From: Cotesia glomerata
Taxonomy: Eukaryota; Arthropoda; Insecta; Hymenoptera; Braconidae
Direction of reading: 5' to 3'
Assembly: GCF_020080835.1 (NCBI RefSeq)
Contig: NC_058161.1
Coordinates: 25,306,837-25,370,836 of the forward strand
DNA: 64,000 bases
The position numbers and the translations under genes are program-made. The notes under the pieces were generated by a model, which worked only from the letters and a program-made list of their open reading frames with translations, was not told the origin of the DNA and searched no databases. Shown here piece by piece: positions 35,640 through 47,001 of this stretch; position 1 is the first letter of the stretch, and each line of letters opens with the position of its first letter.

Positions 35640-37025
35640 TCTTGTAAACTATTGAGATTTTTGAAGATATAAGCTCACCCCAACATTACACTCATCGAGA
35701 CCTTTCATTTGAGTACCCATATCAATTTTTTCATATATTTATATATATTATATATATATATATTAGGGTGGCCTAAAAAAACCGACTATTTTTTTTTTTT
35801 AAATCTCAAGTGAAAAAATGTTAGTTTTTAATGTTTTAAGAGCCCTCTCCAAAAGACAGCTTAAAAAAAATTTTTTGAGAGGTCGCTCCAAATTTTTAAA
35901 AATTTTAAAAATCATTAAAAATCGAATTTTTTTTTTTAAATTTTTTTTCTCGTTACGTTATAATTTTATAGACCAAAAAAAAAATAAGTTTCTGAAAGTT
36001 TCAGTTCAAAATTTAAATTTTGAAAGGTCACTCATAATTTTTTATTTTATTTTTTTTTAATTAGTCATATCTCCGACTTTAACTGTTGGGAGTGGTACGG
36101 TGGGGATTTTTCGGTTTGTAAAAATCTCAACCTACGCGGCAAGGGTCAAATCTCAACTAAGCTGATTTCTAGGACCAGCTTGGGATTCGAACCCACGCTT
36201 GGAAGTTGATTAAATAAAATTATTAAATTAAAAAAAATTATTTTTTCTATATTGTGCTTGATTTTTAGTTCATCTCGTGATGTATTTTTATCAATTATGG
36301 TACTAAATAAAAAAAAAAAAAAATGCATAGAATTTTAATTTGAATAGTAAAAGGTCGCTCGAAAAAAATCTAAACTAATGCACTAATAAATTGAAAAAAA
36401 TTATGAGCAACCTTTCAAAATTTAAGTTTTGAACTGAAATTTTCAGAAACTTATTTTTTTTTAGTCTATAAAATTATACCGTAACGAGAAAAAAAATTAA
36501 AAAAAAAAAAGTTCGATTTTTGACGATTTTTGAAATTTTAAAAAATTTGGAGTGACCTCTTAAAAATTTTTTTTTGAGCTGTCTTTTGGAGAGGGTTTTT
36601 AAAACATCAAAAACTAACATTTTTTCACTCGAGACTTAAAAAAAAAAAAATAGTTGGTTTTTTTGGGCCACCCTAATATATATGTATATATGAAAAATAT
36701 ATAAAAATGCATGTGGGTACTCAAATGAAAGCTCTTGATGAGTTTAACATTGTAATAAGCTTATATCTTTAAAAACGTCAATAATTAAGAAATGACCTTG
36801 TATTTTGTGAACTATTGACATTTTTAAAGATATAAGCTCATCTTGACATTACACTCATCAAGACCTTTCATTTAAGTACCGACATCAATTTTTTATATAT
36901 TTATATATATTATATATATATATGTAAATATGAAAAATATATAAAAATGCATGTGGGTACTCAAATGAAAGCTCTTGATGAGTGTAACATCGGGATGAGC
37001 TTATATCTTTAAAATTGTTAATATG
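35640..37025. repeat. Alternating inverted copies of a 130-bp repeat around a MITE
   Basis: A block containing TTACACTCATC[GA]AGACCTTTCAT and ATATAAGCTCA occurs forward (35,640-35,760), inverted (36,690-36,780), forward (36,790-36,900) and inverted (36,940-37,025). The copies are joined by (TA)n tracts. The MITE at 35,764-36,675 sits in one of the TA tracts. The array can fold into long hairpins. Confidence 0.75.
35764..36675. mobile_element. Long-TIR MITE (copy 1)
   Basis: Ends TAGGGTGGCC / GGCCACCCTA begin inverted arms of roughly 300 bp, which include GACAGCT and TCGTTACG/CGTAACGA words. The centre (36,060-36,350) contains a T-arm-like motif TGGGATTCGAACCCA, which on the minus strand is a Pol III box B. 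Copy 2 lies at 59,025-59,918 with the same layout. Insertion into a TA tract hides the target duplication here. No transposase. Confidence 0.85.
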
Positions 37026-38253
37026 TAAAAAAGTACAGTACAATTTAACAAAAGTCATCATTTAATAAAGCAAAATTTTATTTATTTATTGTTCACAAGT
37101 CACAAAGTGACAGCAACGTTGCTAGTTATTATTATTATTATCTCAGTGATTTTTACAGTAATTCTAAAAAAAAACTTTCTTCCTTATTTTTCAAAATAAT
37201 ATATGTAATTTTCCTGAGTTAGCTCACGCCTTTTGTATGTTTGTTTTAAAATTAAAAAAAGGTGATACCTCTCGACGATTTTTTACCCGAGCGTAATAAA
37301 AAGCTCTTAACGAGCAAGAAGCCTGTTTTTTAAAGCAACACCCTGACAGCACAAAGGAAAACAAACTCGGGTAAGAAAAACACTCCTTTGGGATAGGTCA
37401 TGTGCCTCAACTTTAGTATCAACCCGACTCGGTCCTTTGTCACAGTCGCCATCTCTCAACCCTAAAAACCGAGTGAACCCGAAAAAACAGGAGACCTTTA
37501 GCAGCCCACGCAAACTTAAATCGAAGTTAAGCAAACTACTTAAGTCACCTATTGCATTATTCAACAATTTTAATCATTTAAATTTTATTTAAAGACTGAA
37601 TTAAGCGGCTCTTAACCCGACCGCAACTGAAACCAAGCCAACCACGGACGCTTTTATGTTGCGCTTAAATTTCTAAGCTTATGAGACTTTTAATCGTAAT
37701 TACGCTGACAGTTTTGACCGTCTGACGTTTAATCGGTTTAAGAGAGAGAATTTTGGTATTATATTCTGTGATAAAAATAATTATTGTACAGTAAAATAAA
37801 TTATGAAATTATCGAGTCTAATTAAATGAAAACAGTCCATCGCTATTCTGGGAATAAGGTAAAGTATCCAGTACTTGAACACTTATAAAAATGGGACCAC
37901 TACTTGAACAGACTTTTCGAGTTGTTGTAATACAAAATCTGTAAATTTATTATGAGTAATATGCGCATGTAATAATTATTCAATGAAACAGTAATTTAAT
38001 AATTTATTTCTGTAAGTTTTTTCAATTATAAATCAAAACAATTATATTTTTGTTAACTTAAAAGTTTACATGTTGAGAATAGCCGATAGATGCTATTTTT
38101 TCATGAAAAAAATACTAAAGGAGTATCCCATGCGAAATGGGAAAATTACTAAAATTTAAAAATATCTAATTCATTCTAATTTAGTCTTAATTTATTATTA
38201 AAAGTCTATATTTTACTAATTTGTAAAGAAAATTTTTTTTAATCAATAAGAAT
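37026..38253. other. Intergenic; one less AT-rich block
   Basis: 37,290-37,640 is noticeably less AT-rich and repeats CCCGA/TCGGG words on both strands (ACCCGAGCG, CTCGGGTAAG, ACCCGACTCGG, CCGAGTGAACCCG). This recalls the word-rich interiors of the MITEs elsewhere in the window. I could not fix terminal repeats. An 86-codon minus frame crosses it without coding character. 38,105-38,253 is an inverted relative of 31,640-31,775. Confidence 0.4.
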
Positions 38254-38384
38254 AGTATATTACACTATTAGGGCAGAAAGTTTGAGATTTCTGCAATGCG
38301 CGCCATGATGCCCGAGGCGTAGCCGAGGGCATCACGGCGCACAGTTCAAAGCTCTCAAACTTCTGCCCGTGTAGTGTATACTAT
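38254..38384. repeat. GC-rich compound hairpin
   Basis: Outer arms TTACACTATTAGGGCAGAA..AGTTTGAG and CTCAAACTTCTGCCCGTGTAGTGTA enclose a second perfect hairpin, TGATGCCC-GAGGCGTAGCCGA-GGGCATCA (38,313-38,341). It is far less AT-rich than its flanks. Described further under findings. Confidence 0.7.
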
Positions 38385-38388
38385 TTTT

Positions 38389-39112
38389 CTTTATAGCCGG
38401 TCGAAAGTACGTAAAATATTTCATGTACTGTATCGAAAAAAAATTGATGCCTGCCCCCGACATTTGCGGCACGAGCGAAGCGAGTGCTGCTGGTCAGGGG
38501 AGGCATCAAATAAAAAAAAATTAATGTAAAATCAAATAAAAAATAATTAAAAAACATTTTTTTTTTTATTTTTAGATGAAATAAAACTGAAATTTCTTGA
38601 ATTCAACAAACATAATAAAGATTATTCTCGGTTAAAAATAGAAAAAACGAGCATATTATCTGAAAATTAACAATAATTAATAAAAATCAAATTAAATTTT
38701 TGTTACTGCGTACATTTTTCTAAATAATTCATTAATTAAATAAAGTTGATTCATTTTACACACTGTCAAACTGAATCTCAGTACAGTACAACCTGGTCAT
38801 AAAGTTACATCGGATGATCTACTCACTCTTACGACAGTTATATTTTTATCTATATCTCTATCTATATATGAAATGTTTCATGTAAGTAGAAGAAAGAAAG
38901 AAATATAACCAAGTTGTATTGTACCATCAATCGTAAATGATCAGCGTAAACAAAACATAGTTAGTAACAAATGACTAATGTCAGTCGCGGTGGCGAAAGC
39001 ATTTGCTCCCGCTGTTATAGAAGGCGAATATGTAGCTTAATCAATGCACGAATCTTTAACTTTTTGCCGCGAAATAGGTGCAAAAGATGCGTACTTTCGA
39101 CCGAGGTATAAA
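38389..39112. mobile_element. Foldback element with TTTATAGCCGGTCGAAAGTACG ends
   Basis: The left end (TTTATAGCCGGTCGAAAGT) and right end (ACTTTCGACCGAGGTATAAA) are imperfect inverted repeats. Inside, near the left end, GCACGAGCGAAGCGAGTGC forms another small GC-rich hairpin. The 724-bp interior includes a CTATCTATATAT run and no gene. It abuts the hairpin at 38,254. Confidence 0.6.
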
Positions 39113-39558
39113 GAAAAATCGATTTTTCTCTCCTAGTAACTTTTCAGCCGTACTAACTTAGTAACGTAGTATCCGGGTCAAATGTTGTTTTAATAGATTT
39201 AAGAACAAATTCATTTTATGTTTGTTATTAACTAACATATTTATTATTACAGTTTTAAGAACAAATTTTTTTATGTTCGTTATTAATTAACACCTACGTT
39301 TAATAAGATCGTGTTTCAGCAAGCTAAATCCTTTATTTGTGTTTTTTAATTAGTTTTTTTTTAATTATCCTAAATAATAATAATTTATAGTTAAATATAT
39401 AAACAATAATATCTCTAAGGTTGAAATAATATAAAAGTTTTTTTAATAAACAACTTGATGTAGACATTTTATACTTGTCCCACCAGTAACAAATGCCTGT
39501 CCCACCGGTCAAAATAAAAAAATTTTTTTAATTGTTTCTACGTAGGTAATCAGTTTAA

Positions 39559-42500
39559 TCTAATATATAAAATTCTCGTGTCACAATGTTCGTTCCCATA
39601 CTCCTCCGAAACGGCTTGACCGATTCTCATGAAATTTTTTATGCATATTCAGTAAGCCTGAAAATCGGCTACTATCTATTTTTCTAACCTCTAAGTGATA
39701 AGGGGTGTTCACCCAAAAAATTTTTTTTTTATTTTTTTGATTAAATTTTTTTTTTTATTTTTTTATTATGTGGCATCAAAAAATACATACAACTCTAAAT
39801 TTGCACTTTTTTTATCACCAACCCTTGCTTTTTAATAGTCATTTTCATAATTTTATCATTTTCTATCCCGCTCGATAACATCAATTATTATCACTTGGTA
39901 AGTTATCCCCTCCATGTGTCTACCGGTGTCACTTCTCACCCTGTAAACAGCACGGAGTAGGGATGTTACCTCTACAGTTTTCGGCTATTATTAGTGTTTA
40001 TGCTTCAAACGTAGTAGTTAAACATTTTTACTATCTCAGTGTAACTCTCATATCAAATATATTCTCGAATAACTTTATTATTTATTTATCAATAACTAAT
40101 ATTATTGAATATAATTAATTATTAATAACTAATAAAATTATTAATTTTGAGTGTAAATCGCACGATCAGTTAATTAAGTGACTTACATAACCTCTAAAAT
40201 ACTCAACACGTGTCACGAGTTCCCGCAAACAACGGCTATTGAGTTGTAAGTATAAATTATTTTTTACGTTTATTATAAAATCAAAAATTATTCTTTCTTA
40301 TTTATAACGAAAATATTGTTGGGAATGGTGAAAAACGAATTCGGTGAAAGTTCGATTTTTATTACAATTGGGAAATTTTTTTTTGTGTTTACTTATAAGA
40401 GCTCTAACTTCGACAGAATTTTTTTTCACTATTTCTAACAATATGTATTTTCGATATAATTAAGAAACATAAAATTTTTCGCTTTCGTGAAACTATCTAA
40501 TTTTTACATGTATATTTAATGTAATCAAAGATAAAATAAATGATTAATATAATAATTAAATATAATAATTAAATAATTCAATCAGTTCTATTCATGTGTG
40601 TTTTGTATTGTGCAGTGAACAATGCCAACTAAACGCAAAGGGGCCAATTTGAGCCGTGATACAAATAAATCTAGAAGCATTCGAAATAGAAGCGCCCAAA
40701 GAAATAGAAGAGCCCAAAGAACCGAAGAACAAGTTCAGGAAGAAAATACTGGAGCGCGTGTGAGAATGGCGCAATTGCGTCAAGAACAATCAGACGATAC
40801 ACGAGCTGAACGCAATGAAGTCATGAGATTAGAACAACGACAATCACACCGTTTTACTGTCAATAGACGCAGAGCGAATGACCAACAACGCCAACAGGCA
40901 CATCGAGCATTTGTAGCTATATCATTTCCGCGTCTAGCATTCCAGTATGAGCCCGATATTGAATATTATGCTCATTCAAAAGTAGTAATTGGTGCTATGG
41001 ATAAAGAATGCCCGTATTGTCATGCTTTGAAATTCAAAAATGAACCAGCCGGGATGTGTTGAGCGTCAGGGAAGGTACAACTACCTGTAATTGAAACACT
41101 ACCGGAACCATTGAACGGTTTGCTTATCGGCACAGATCCAGATTCTAACGTGTTCCTGAAGTCCATTCGAACATTCAACTCATGCTTTCAAATGACATCG
41201 TTCGGAGCAACAGAAATAGTTCAAAATACTAATGCAAATGGTCAACAATATAATTCTACATTTAAAATCAGAGGCCAAGTTTATCATAAAATAGGCTGAT
41301 TGCTGCCAATGCCAAATGAACCACATAAATTTTTACAAATCTACTTTATGGGCGGCGAGGACTCCGGAAGTGCACTAGCCCATCGGGTGGATGCACGTTG
41401 TGGCTACAATAACCTTGATTCATTCTTTGCTAGACGCATCGTCAGCGAGCTGGATGCTCTATTGAATGAGCATAATGAATTGTTGAAAATATTCAAATCC
41501 CACATGCACAAATTAGAAAGCGATAATCACGCTATTGTTATTAATCCTGATAAAACACCAGCTGGAGAACACATTCGTAGATTCAATGCACCTGTTGCTG
41601 ACGACGTCGCTGGAATCATGGTTGGCGATCGTACAGGTGCACGAGAAATTGTGATTGATCATTGATTTGCAAGATGCTCTCATTGAACAAATATTTCCCG
41701 ATGTACACACGAATTACATAAATCTCGAGTGGCTTGCAGAAAGAGCAATTTTAGCTGCAAAAAATGTGGATGTTGACATTTTAAATCTGAAGATACAACA
41801 GTTATTGCCAGGGGACTTGGTATCATATAAATCTATTGATACAGTTTGCGATGACACTGAAGCTGTAAATTTTCCAACAGAGTTTTTGAACTCACTAGAT
41901 TTGCCAGGCATGCCACCACATAACTTACAATTGAAGGTTGGATCTCCAATTATTTTGCTTCGTAATTTGAACCCGCCACGGCTATGCAACGGTACGCGAT
42001 TAGTCATTAAAAAATTAACGAAAAACGTTATCGAAGGCACCATTTTAAATGGCAAGTTTCGAGGTGAAAATATATTGATACCACGAATACCTATTATACC
42101 CACAGATGGGCCAATTCAATTTAAGCCTATTCAATTTCCGATTAGATTGGCATTTGCAATATTAATAAATCCCAAGGCCAAACAATGTCTGTTTGTGGCT
42201 TAGATTTGAGCACACCATGTTTTTCACACGGACAATTATACGTTGCATGCTCTCGAGTGGGTAAACCATCAAGTTTGTTTGTATTAGCTAAAGACGGGCT
42301 AACAAAAAATATTGTTCACGCTGCAGCATTAAAAGATTAATATTATGTAATTAATTAATTATATAAATAATTATTACTTTCAATAAATTAAAACAATTAA
42401 TGTTTGGTGTTTTGTTATTTTTAAACAACATTCCCTCATCGTTTACAGCGCTCCAGGCTTTTTTCACTCATATTCCACATCCTTATACACTTCCAATAGG

Positions 42501-42574
42501 TTAGTAATTTTTTTTCTACACTAGAAATTCTCTAGAAATTATTCACATGGCAAAACGTTTGCCGGGTCAGCTAG
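39559..42574 (+). mobile_element. Helitron with both ends preserved
   Basis: The 5' end TCTAATATATAAAATTCTCG, followed by CGAAACGGCTTGACCGATTC, is a typical insect Helitron left end. The 3' end has the hairpin GGCAAA-ACG-TTTGCC (42,549-42,563) followed by GGGTCAGCTAG, ending in CTAG at 42,574. The element lies between A (39,558) and T (42,575), the expected AT insertion site, with no target duplication. Length 3,016 bp, much shorter than an autonomous copy. Its remaining coding region is described separately. Confidence 0.92.
40622..42340 (+). pseudogene. Degenerate, internally deleted RepHel (Helitron transposase)
   Basis: An autonomous Helitron encodes a HUH replication initiator fused to a Pif1-type helicase. 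Here the N-terminal part runs from ATG 40,622 with an arginine-rich start and a CPYCHALKF zinc-type motif. It is broken by two in-frame TGA codons (41,060-41,062 after PAGMC; 41,297-41,299 after YHKIG) but continues in the same frame through HKFLQIYFMG and GEHIRRFNAP to about 41,665. The frame then changes, and a C-terminal helicase part follows (ERAILAAKN, VGSPIILLRN, PIQFPIRLAFA). A further frameshift near 42,170 precedes FSHGQLYVACSRVGKPSSL and the final TAA. The HUH catalytic region and the Walker motifs are missing, so a large internal deletion has occurred. Not functional. Confidence 0.9.
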
Positions 42575-43256
42575 TTCTTCATAATATTGACTGTTTGTAG
42601 GATAAATTTTGTATTGAGAGGGAAGTATTTTTTAAAAGTTTAGTGGTCGAACTGAAATTAGACTTTAAGTATACCTTGGTAAGAGAGAAGGATTTTTCTT
42701 AGTCCCACCAGTCACACTCTGTCAAATGATAATTACGAGAAACTCAAAAAGTAATCGAGGTTTTTGACAAAGGGATGTTGTTAATTAGTTATTCTTTTAT
42801 ATTATAGGATAAATTTTACTATAGTATAAGTTTCAGTCGCATAATTATAGCTTATAATTGATGGAATTCCAGAGTCAAATGTCCCACCAGTCACTATGGA
42901 ATGCCCCTTTAGTAAAATTAACAGGATTTTTTTAATTTCTTAAGAAGAAAAACGATTCAGTTATTTGATTTAAGATTCATTTGTATAGCTCAGACATACA
43001 ACGAATAGCTATCGTAAGCATACGGAAGGATGCTTGTGAGATGAGATATAAATTTCCATATCAAAAATTATTTTCCGCATTATTTAAATGTAAAATTTCA
43101 ATTTGCAGTTTTTCAAAATTAAAATTAAATTTTTTAAGATTTTTTTTTAATTTTTAGATCAAAAAATAATTTATTAATTTTTTAATCCACCCTCTGACTA
43201 ACAAAAAATTAATCTATAAAATCCATAAATCCAAAAGAAAACAATGCATAAAATTG
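42575..43256. other. Flanking repeat fragments, no gene
   Basis: CCCACCAGTCAC occurs at about 42,705 and 42,884; a related CCCACCAGTAAC lies on the other side of the Helitron near 39,480, so the element landed in an existing repeat. 42,952-43,030 is a relative of 29,283-29,360. Confidence 0.5.
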
Positions 43257-43560
43257 TTAAGTTAAAGATGAAACATGTTTATAAAATACATAAAGAATTA
43301 CCAGGACGTGAAGAGAAAGAGGATTGAGAGCTTTCTCATCCCACTCCCCTGCCACCTCAGCCCCTTTTCCCTGGTCGCTTAAATCCCCATGGTTTTGTGC
43401 GCGCGCGTAAATTTGTTGAACCAACTGTAGAGAATCACGGAGCTTTTTTGTTTTTATTTGATCTCTTTCCCTTCCCCGGCCGCTCAAGCTTGTTCTTTTA
43501 CTTTTCTTTGTTTAATCAATTCGTGTTTTTCATTTACTTCCTTTGATTTTGCCCTCTGTT
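43257..43560. other. GC-richer, non-repetitive block upstream of Dop1R1
   Basis: About 300 bp with near-balanced base composition in a strongly AT-rich region (runs such as CCCCTGCCACCTCAGCCCC and GCGCGCGC). It is 3.5 kb upstream of the first recognised Dop1R1 exon. On the plus strand a short ATG frame at 43,389-43,406 ends in phase 0 at a GTAAAT donor, the phase required by the exon at 47,002. This could be promoter, 5' UTR or first exon of Dop1R1; the evidence for any of these is weak. Confidence 0.3.
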
Positions 43561-44400
43561 TTTATTTCCGCGTTTCTATTGTAGAGGTTAATTATTTTTG
43601 GCGTAGAATTGAGTGCATGGAAAAAAAATATGTCTGACGTCGTTTCATTACGGTACTATAGCAATATTTGTATAAGATATGCACTATACAACGTTTTACC
43701 CCCACCACAGTATTTTTTCGGTAGCACAGCGGTACTTGTATAACCCTCAAACTTATACGAAGTTTTGGTCCTACCATAATACGCATCAGCTCCATTTTTA
43801 AACGGATTTCTTTAAATTGAAAGGTAAAAGGTTATGATAGAAGACACTATAAACGTCATTACAGAGAAAATAATCATATAACCTCTTTCAATTTATTACT
43901 ATTTGCTACTAAAAATATTCCAATCATCTTTTTAATAATCAATTAATAAAATAAATTTATAATATATTAAAATCAAAAAAACTATATTAATCTCGCTTGT
44001 CAAAGTTTATATGAGGAAAAAAATATTTATATGTATTACAATATTTTTATTTATAATAATATAATTTTTTATAATTATTGAATTTATTTTTGGATTAAAA
44101 ATTAGAATGGAAGTAACAAAGTATCTAGATAGACTTTGAGTGATAATATAATATAGGTTAAAGGTACAAAGTCAATCCGAATTGAAGATGTCACCGATGA
44201 AGAACGTAAACATATGAGTGAGTAGATCCGCGGGAACTTTCTCACTATACTAACTGTTGACTTGCTATAGTGTTGTACAGAAAATATAAGCCCAAAACCG
44301 ATACTGAGTATTGTGATGATTCAGATACTCATATTAGTACCGCACGAATACGTATTCTTATAGTAGAAAAACCAACGCGTTAAAATAAAGTATGCGTCTA

Positions 44401-44738
44401 CCCTGATAGCCACAGTTTCAGACCAACCAAGTTGGTGTCAGATAGTTGCCACCAACTTAGCGACAACTTGCGGTCAACTTCCGAATTTGTAACTGTTGGC
44501 GGCAAGTTGGCTACAAGTTTCTGAGAAAAAAGAGACCAATCTACTGCTGCAATATGTCGCCAAATTTCTTGAGAAACTTATCGTCAACTTGGTGTGAAAA
44601 AGTTTCAGAGCAACTTTTGCCGACAACTTGGTGAACAAGTTGACACCAACCGAGTTACTTTCCAAGAGTTGCCGCCAAGTTGGTGACAAGTTGCGGCAGT
44701 AGATTGACAGAAAGTTGCGGCCAACTTGGCTATCAGGG
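44401..44738. mobile_element. TA-type MITE, CCCTGATAGCCA family (copy 2)
   Basis: Ends CCCTGATAGCCA and TTGGCTATCAGGG, with TA on both sides (44,399-44,400 and 44,739-44,740). Same family as 28,026-28,373. The interior is largely reiterations of AAGTTGGNNNCAACTTG-like words on both strands, giving many possible hairpins. No gene. Confidence 0.9.
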
Positions 44739-45235
44739 TATGACTTATACTTCCATAGTATTTTAAATAATATCTTGAAAGGTAGTAACTCTTAAAAAGT
44801 CGAATTATAATGTAGTACTTAACCTTAAGCCGTAAAAATAATTTTATGACTGACCGTCGGTAACGTAGGAACGTTAGAGTGAAAACTAAGACACTCGATT
44901 TCCTGGGTTTTATTTTGTATATTTTATAGCTTATAAAACTTATGCTTTGAAAAGAAATTTTGTTATTATATGTTTTATTTTATCAAATTATTCCGAAAAA
45001 TAGTAGTGGCTAAAAGTTTATATGTATGAAAGAAAACGCGGCATGTAAGCAGGATTGTGCCCAAAATTCTCAACCGATCTTTATGAAATTTTGTGGGCTT
45101 ATTCTATGAATCAACACCGAGATCAAGTTCGAAGATGAGCAAAATCGGCCAGTTAGTTTCGGAGTTGTAGGTGTTTGAAAATTTCTTTCATTTTCGAAAA
45201 ATTGTCAGTTTTGTCAATTTTATCGAAATAATATA

Positions 45236-45938
45236 CACAGAAAAAAAGGTTCACTTGAGTCAAGAAAATATTTTTCTTCCTAATTATTTTCTTGAGCGAA
45301 AAAAAAATTTTTTTTGACACAAGAAATTTCACTTATTCCAACAAAATTAATTCTCTTGCTTTAAGAAATACGTATCTTGATCCAAGAAAATTTATTTAAG
45401 TCAATTAAATCTTGTTGTTTTAAGAAAATTCAGCCTCTTGCTCCAAAAAATTTAGTTCTTGATAGAAGTAAATTTTCTTGTCTTGAGAAAATTTCTCTCT
45501 TGCTCCAAAAAATTAAATATAAAGATAGAAGTAAATTTTCATTAATATTTTTATTGATTAACATATCAAATGGGAAGATCAAATAATATTGAATCATTTT
45601 TTTTTTTTTTTCATTCAATATGTATAATTGCACGCTAAAATAATATAAAATGGGTATCAAATATTTAAGAGAAAAATTTTCACAAGGTGAGAAAATATTT
45701 TTCTCAGCTGAAGTAGGTGGCGCTGCTCCCCTAAAGTATCTGAAAATCTTGATCAAATATAAGAATTTATTGTATCAAGTATTTATGATAGAATTACGGA
45801 AAAATTACTTCCACCAAGAATGGAATTTCAAAAAAAATTTTTACTTCGGCCAACACAACTTCGGTCTTCCTTCATGCACCCGAAAATTTTCTTGAGCCAA
45901 GAATTTTGTTCTCCAGTCAAGAAATTTTTCTTTCTTTG
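45236..45938 (+). mobile_element. TA-type element, CACAGAAA family (copy 2, uninterrupted)
   Basis: Starts CACAGAAAAAAAGG after TA and ends TTTCTTTG before TA. It is dense in TCAAGAAA/TTTCTTG words and includes AGGTGGCGCTGC at 45,716. This is the only complete uninterrupted copy of the family, so it serves as the reference for the copies at 30,136 and 61,325. Open frames across it on both strands arise from the repeated words. Confidence 0.8.
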
Positions 45939-47001
45939 TATTTCACCATCAAAGATTCTTCAAAAATATTTTATCTCAAAGTTTACTTAATTGTCTTTTA
46001 TTTAAGCTATCATTTGTCCACTTTTGATAATTTATTTTATCTCGAAAAATTTATCAATAAACATTTTTGCTTTTATTGTCTTACAATTTTTCAGCCGCAA
46101 TTTAAGCTATAATTCCTCAACTTTTAAACTTTTTTTTCATTTTCTTCAGTGGCCTTAAAAATTTTTTTAATTTAAAAAAAATGCATTTTGTCACTTATTA
46201 TTCATTATTCTGTGTTCGTTAAATAAATCTACCTATCCATGTCAAGCTTGGCTGAATAGCGTGTGCTTTTTTTTAAATGCAATTTTTATTTATTGCTTTT
46301 TGTCCACATTGATATATTCATTAAAATTTTATAAGGATAATTTATTTTACTAAAAAATAGCTTGAATTTTTATTGTAAAAATTTTTTTGTTAAAAATTTC
46401 CAACAATTTTAATTCATGTGTTCTTTTTTCTCAAAAGTTATTTTTCTTGGATTACAAACCGACAATTGTAATTTTTCCTACAATTTTCTTTCCCTGTATC
46501 TCGTTGTGATTTTTTATTTTTTTTTTATATTGTTACGTGACTACACGAAGTTGAGTAGAGAATAAAATAAAATAAGTGCATAGTTAATAAAGCAGGAGAA
46601 AATGAATAGCGATCTGTACCGCCCCCGGCAAATTAAAACGGCACAACGTTAAATTAGATAAAGTTACACTGTTCTCGGAAAGTAAAAAGATTCATCTTCA
46701 GATACGCCGTATTTTTCATGTTCACTTTTATTGCCGGGTAATTGTGAAAAAAAAAAAAAAATAAAGGACAATTTGAGTTCTTTCGTCGACATTAAAAATA
46801 TCGCTAATGTAAAAATAAACATAAAAGGGCAGTTTTTTTCACAATGGACAGTTATGTTTATTATTTAGATTGCGATAAAACGAAATTAATTGAATGAAAA
46901 TGACCCGAGGATTCGCCTGAAGAAAAATCTGGATAATAAATAATATTATTTGTGCTTGTTTATTCATTTATTTATTTACTCGGGTCTTTTTTCTGTTTCA
47001 G
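45939..47001. other. No feature recognised, upstream of the first Dop1R1 exon
   Basis: AT-rich. A short ATG frame at 46,601 has coding-like composition for 16 codons, but no usable donor in the phase needed to join the exon at 47,002. Confidence 0.4.

Noticed and set aside
37307..37567. An 86-codon minus-strand frame
   Set aside because: It covers a block of reiterated CCCGA/TCGGG words; no motif or splice signal supports it.
41513..42103. Minus-strand frames of 65 and 129 codons over the Helitron
   Set aside because: Antisense shadows of the degraded RepHel coding region.
43257..43487. A 76-codon minus-strand frame in the GC-richer block
   Set aside because: It begins with TTG, not ATG, and shows no recognisable motif; more likely a by-product of base composition.
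45377..45756. Frames on both strands, recurring at 30,485 and 63,562
   Set aside because: They lie in copies of the CACAGAAA element and come from repeated CAAGAAA words.
46601..46651. A short ATG frame upstream, considered as the Dop1R1 first exon
   Set aside because: It has no convincing donor in phase 0, so it cannot join the exon at 47,002.
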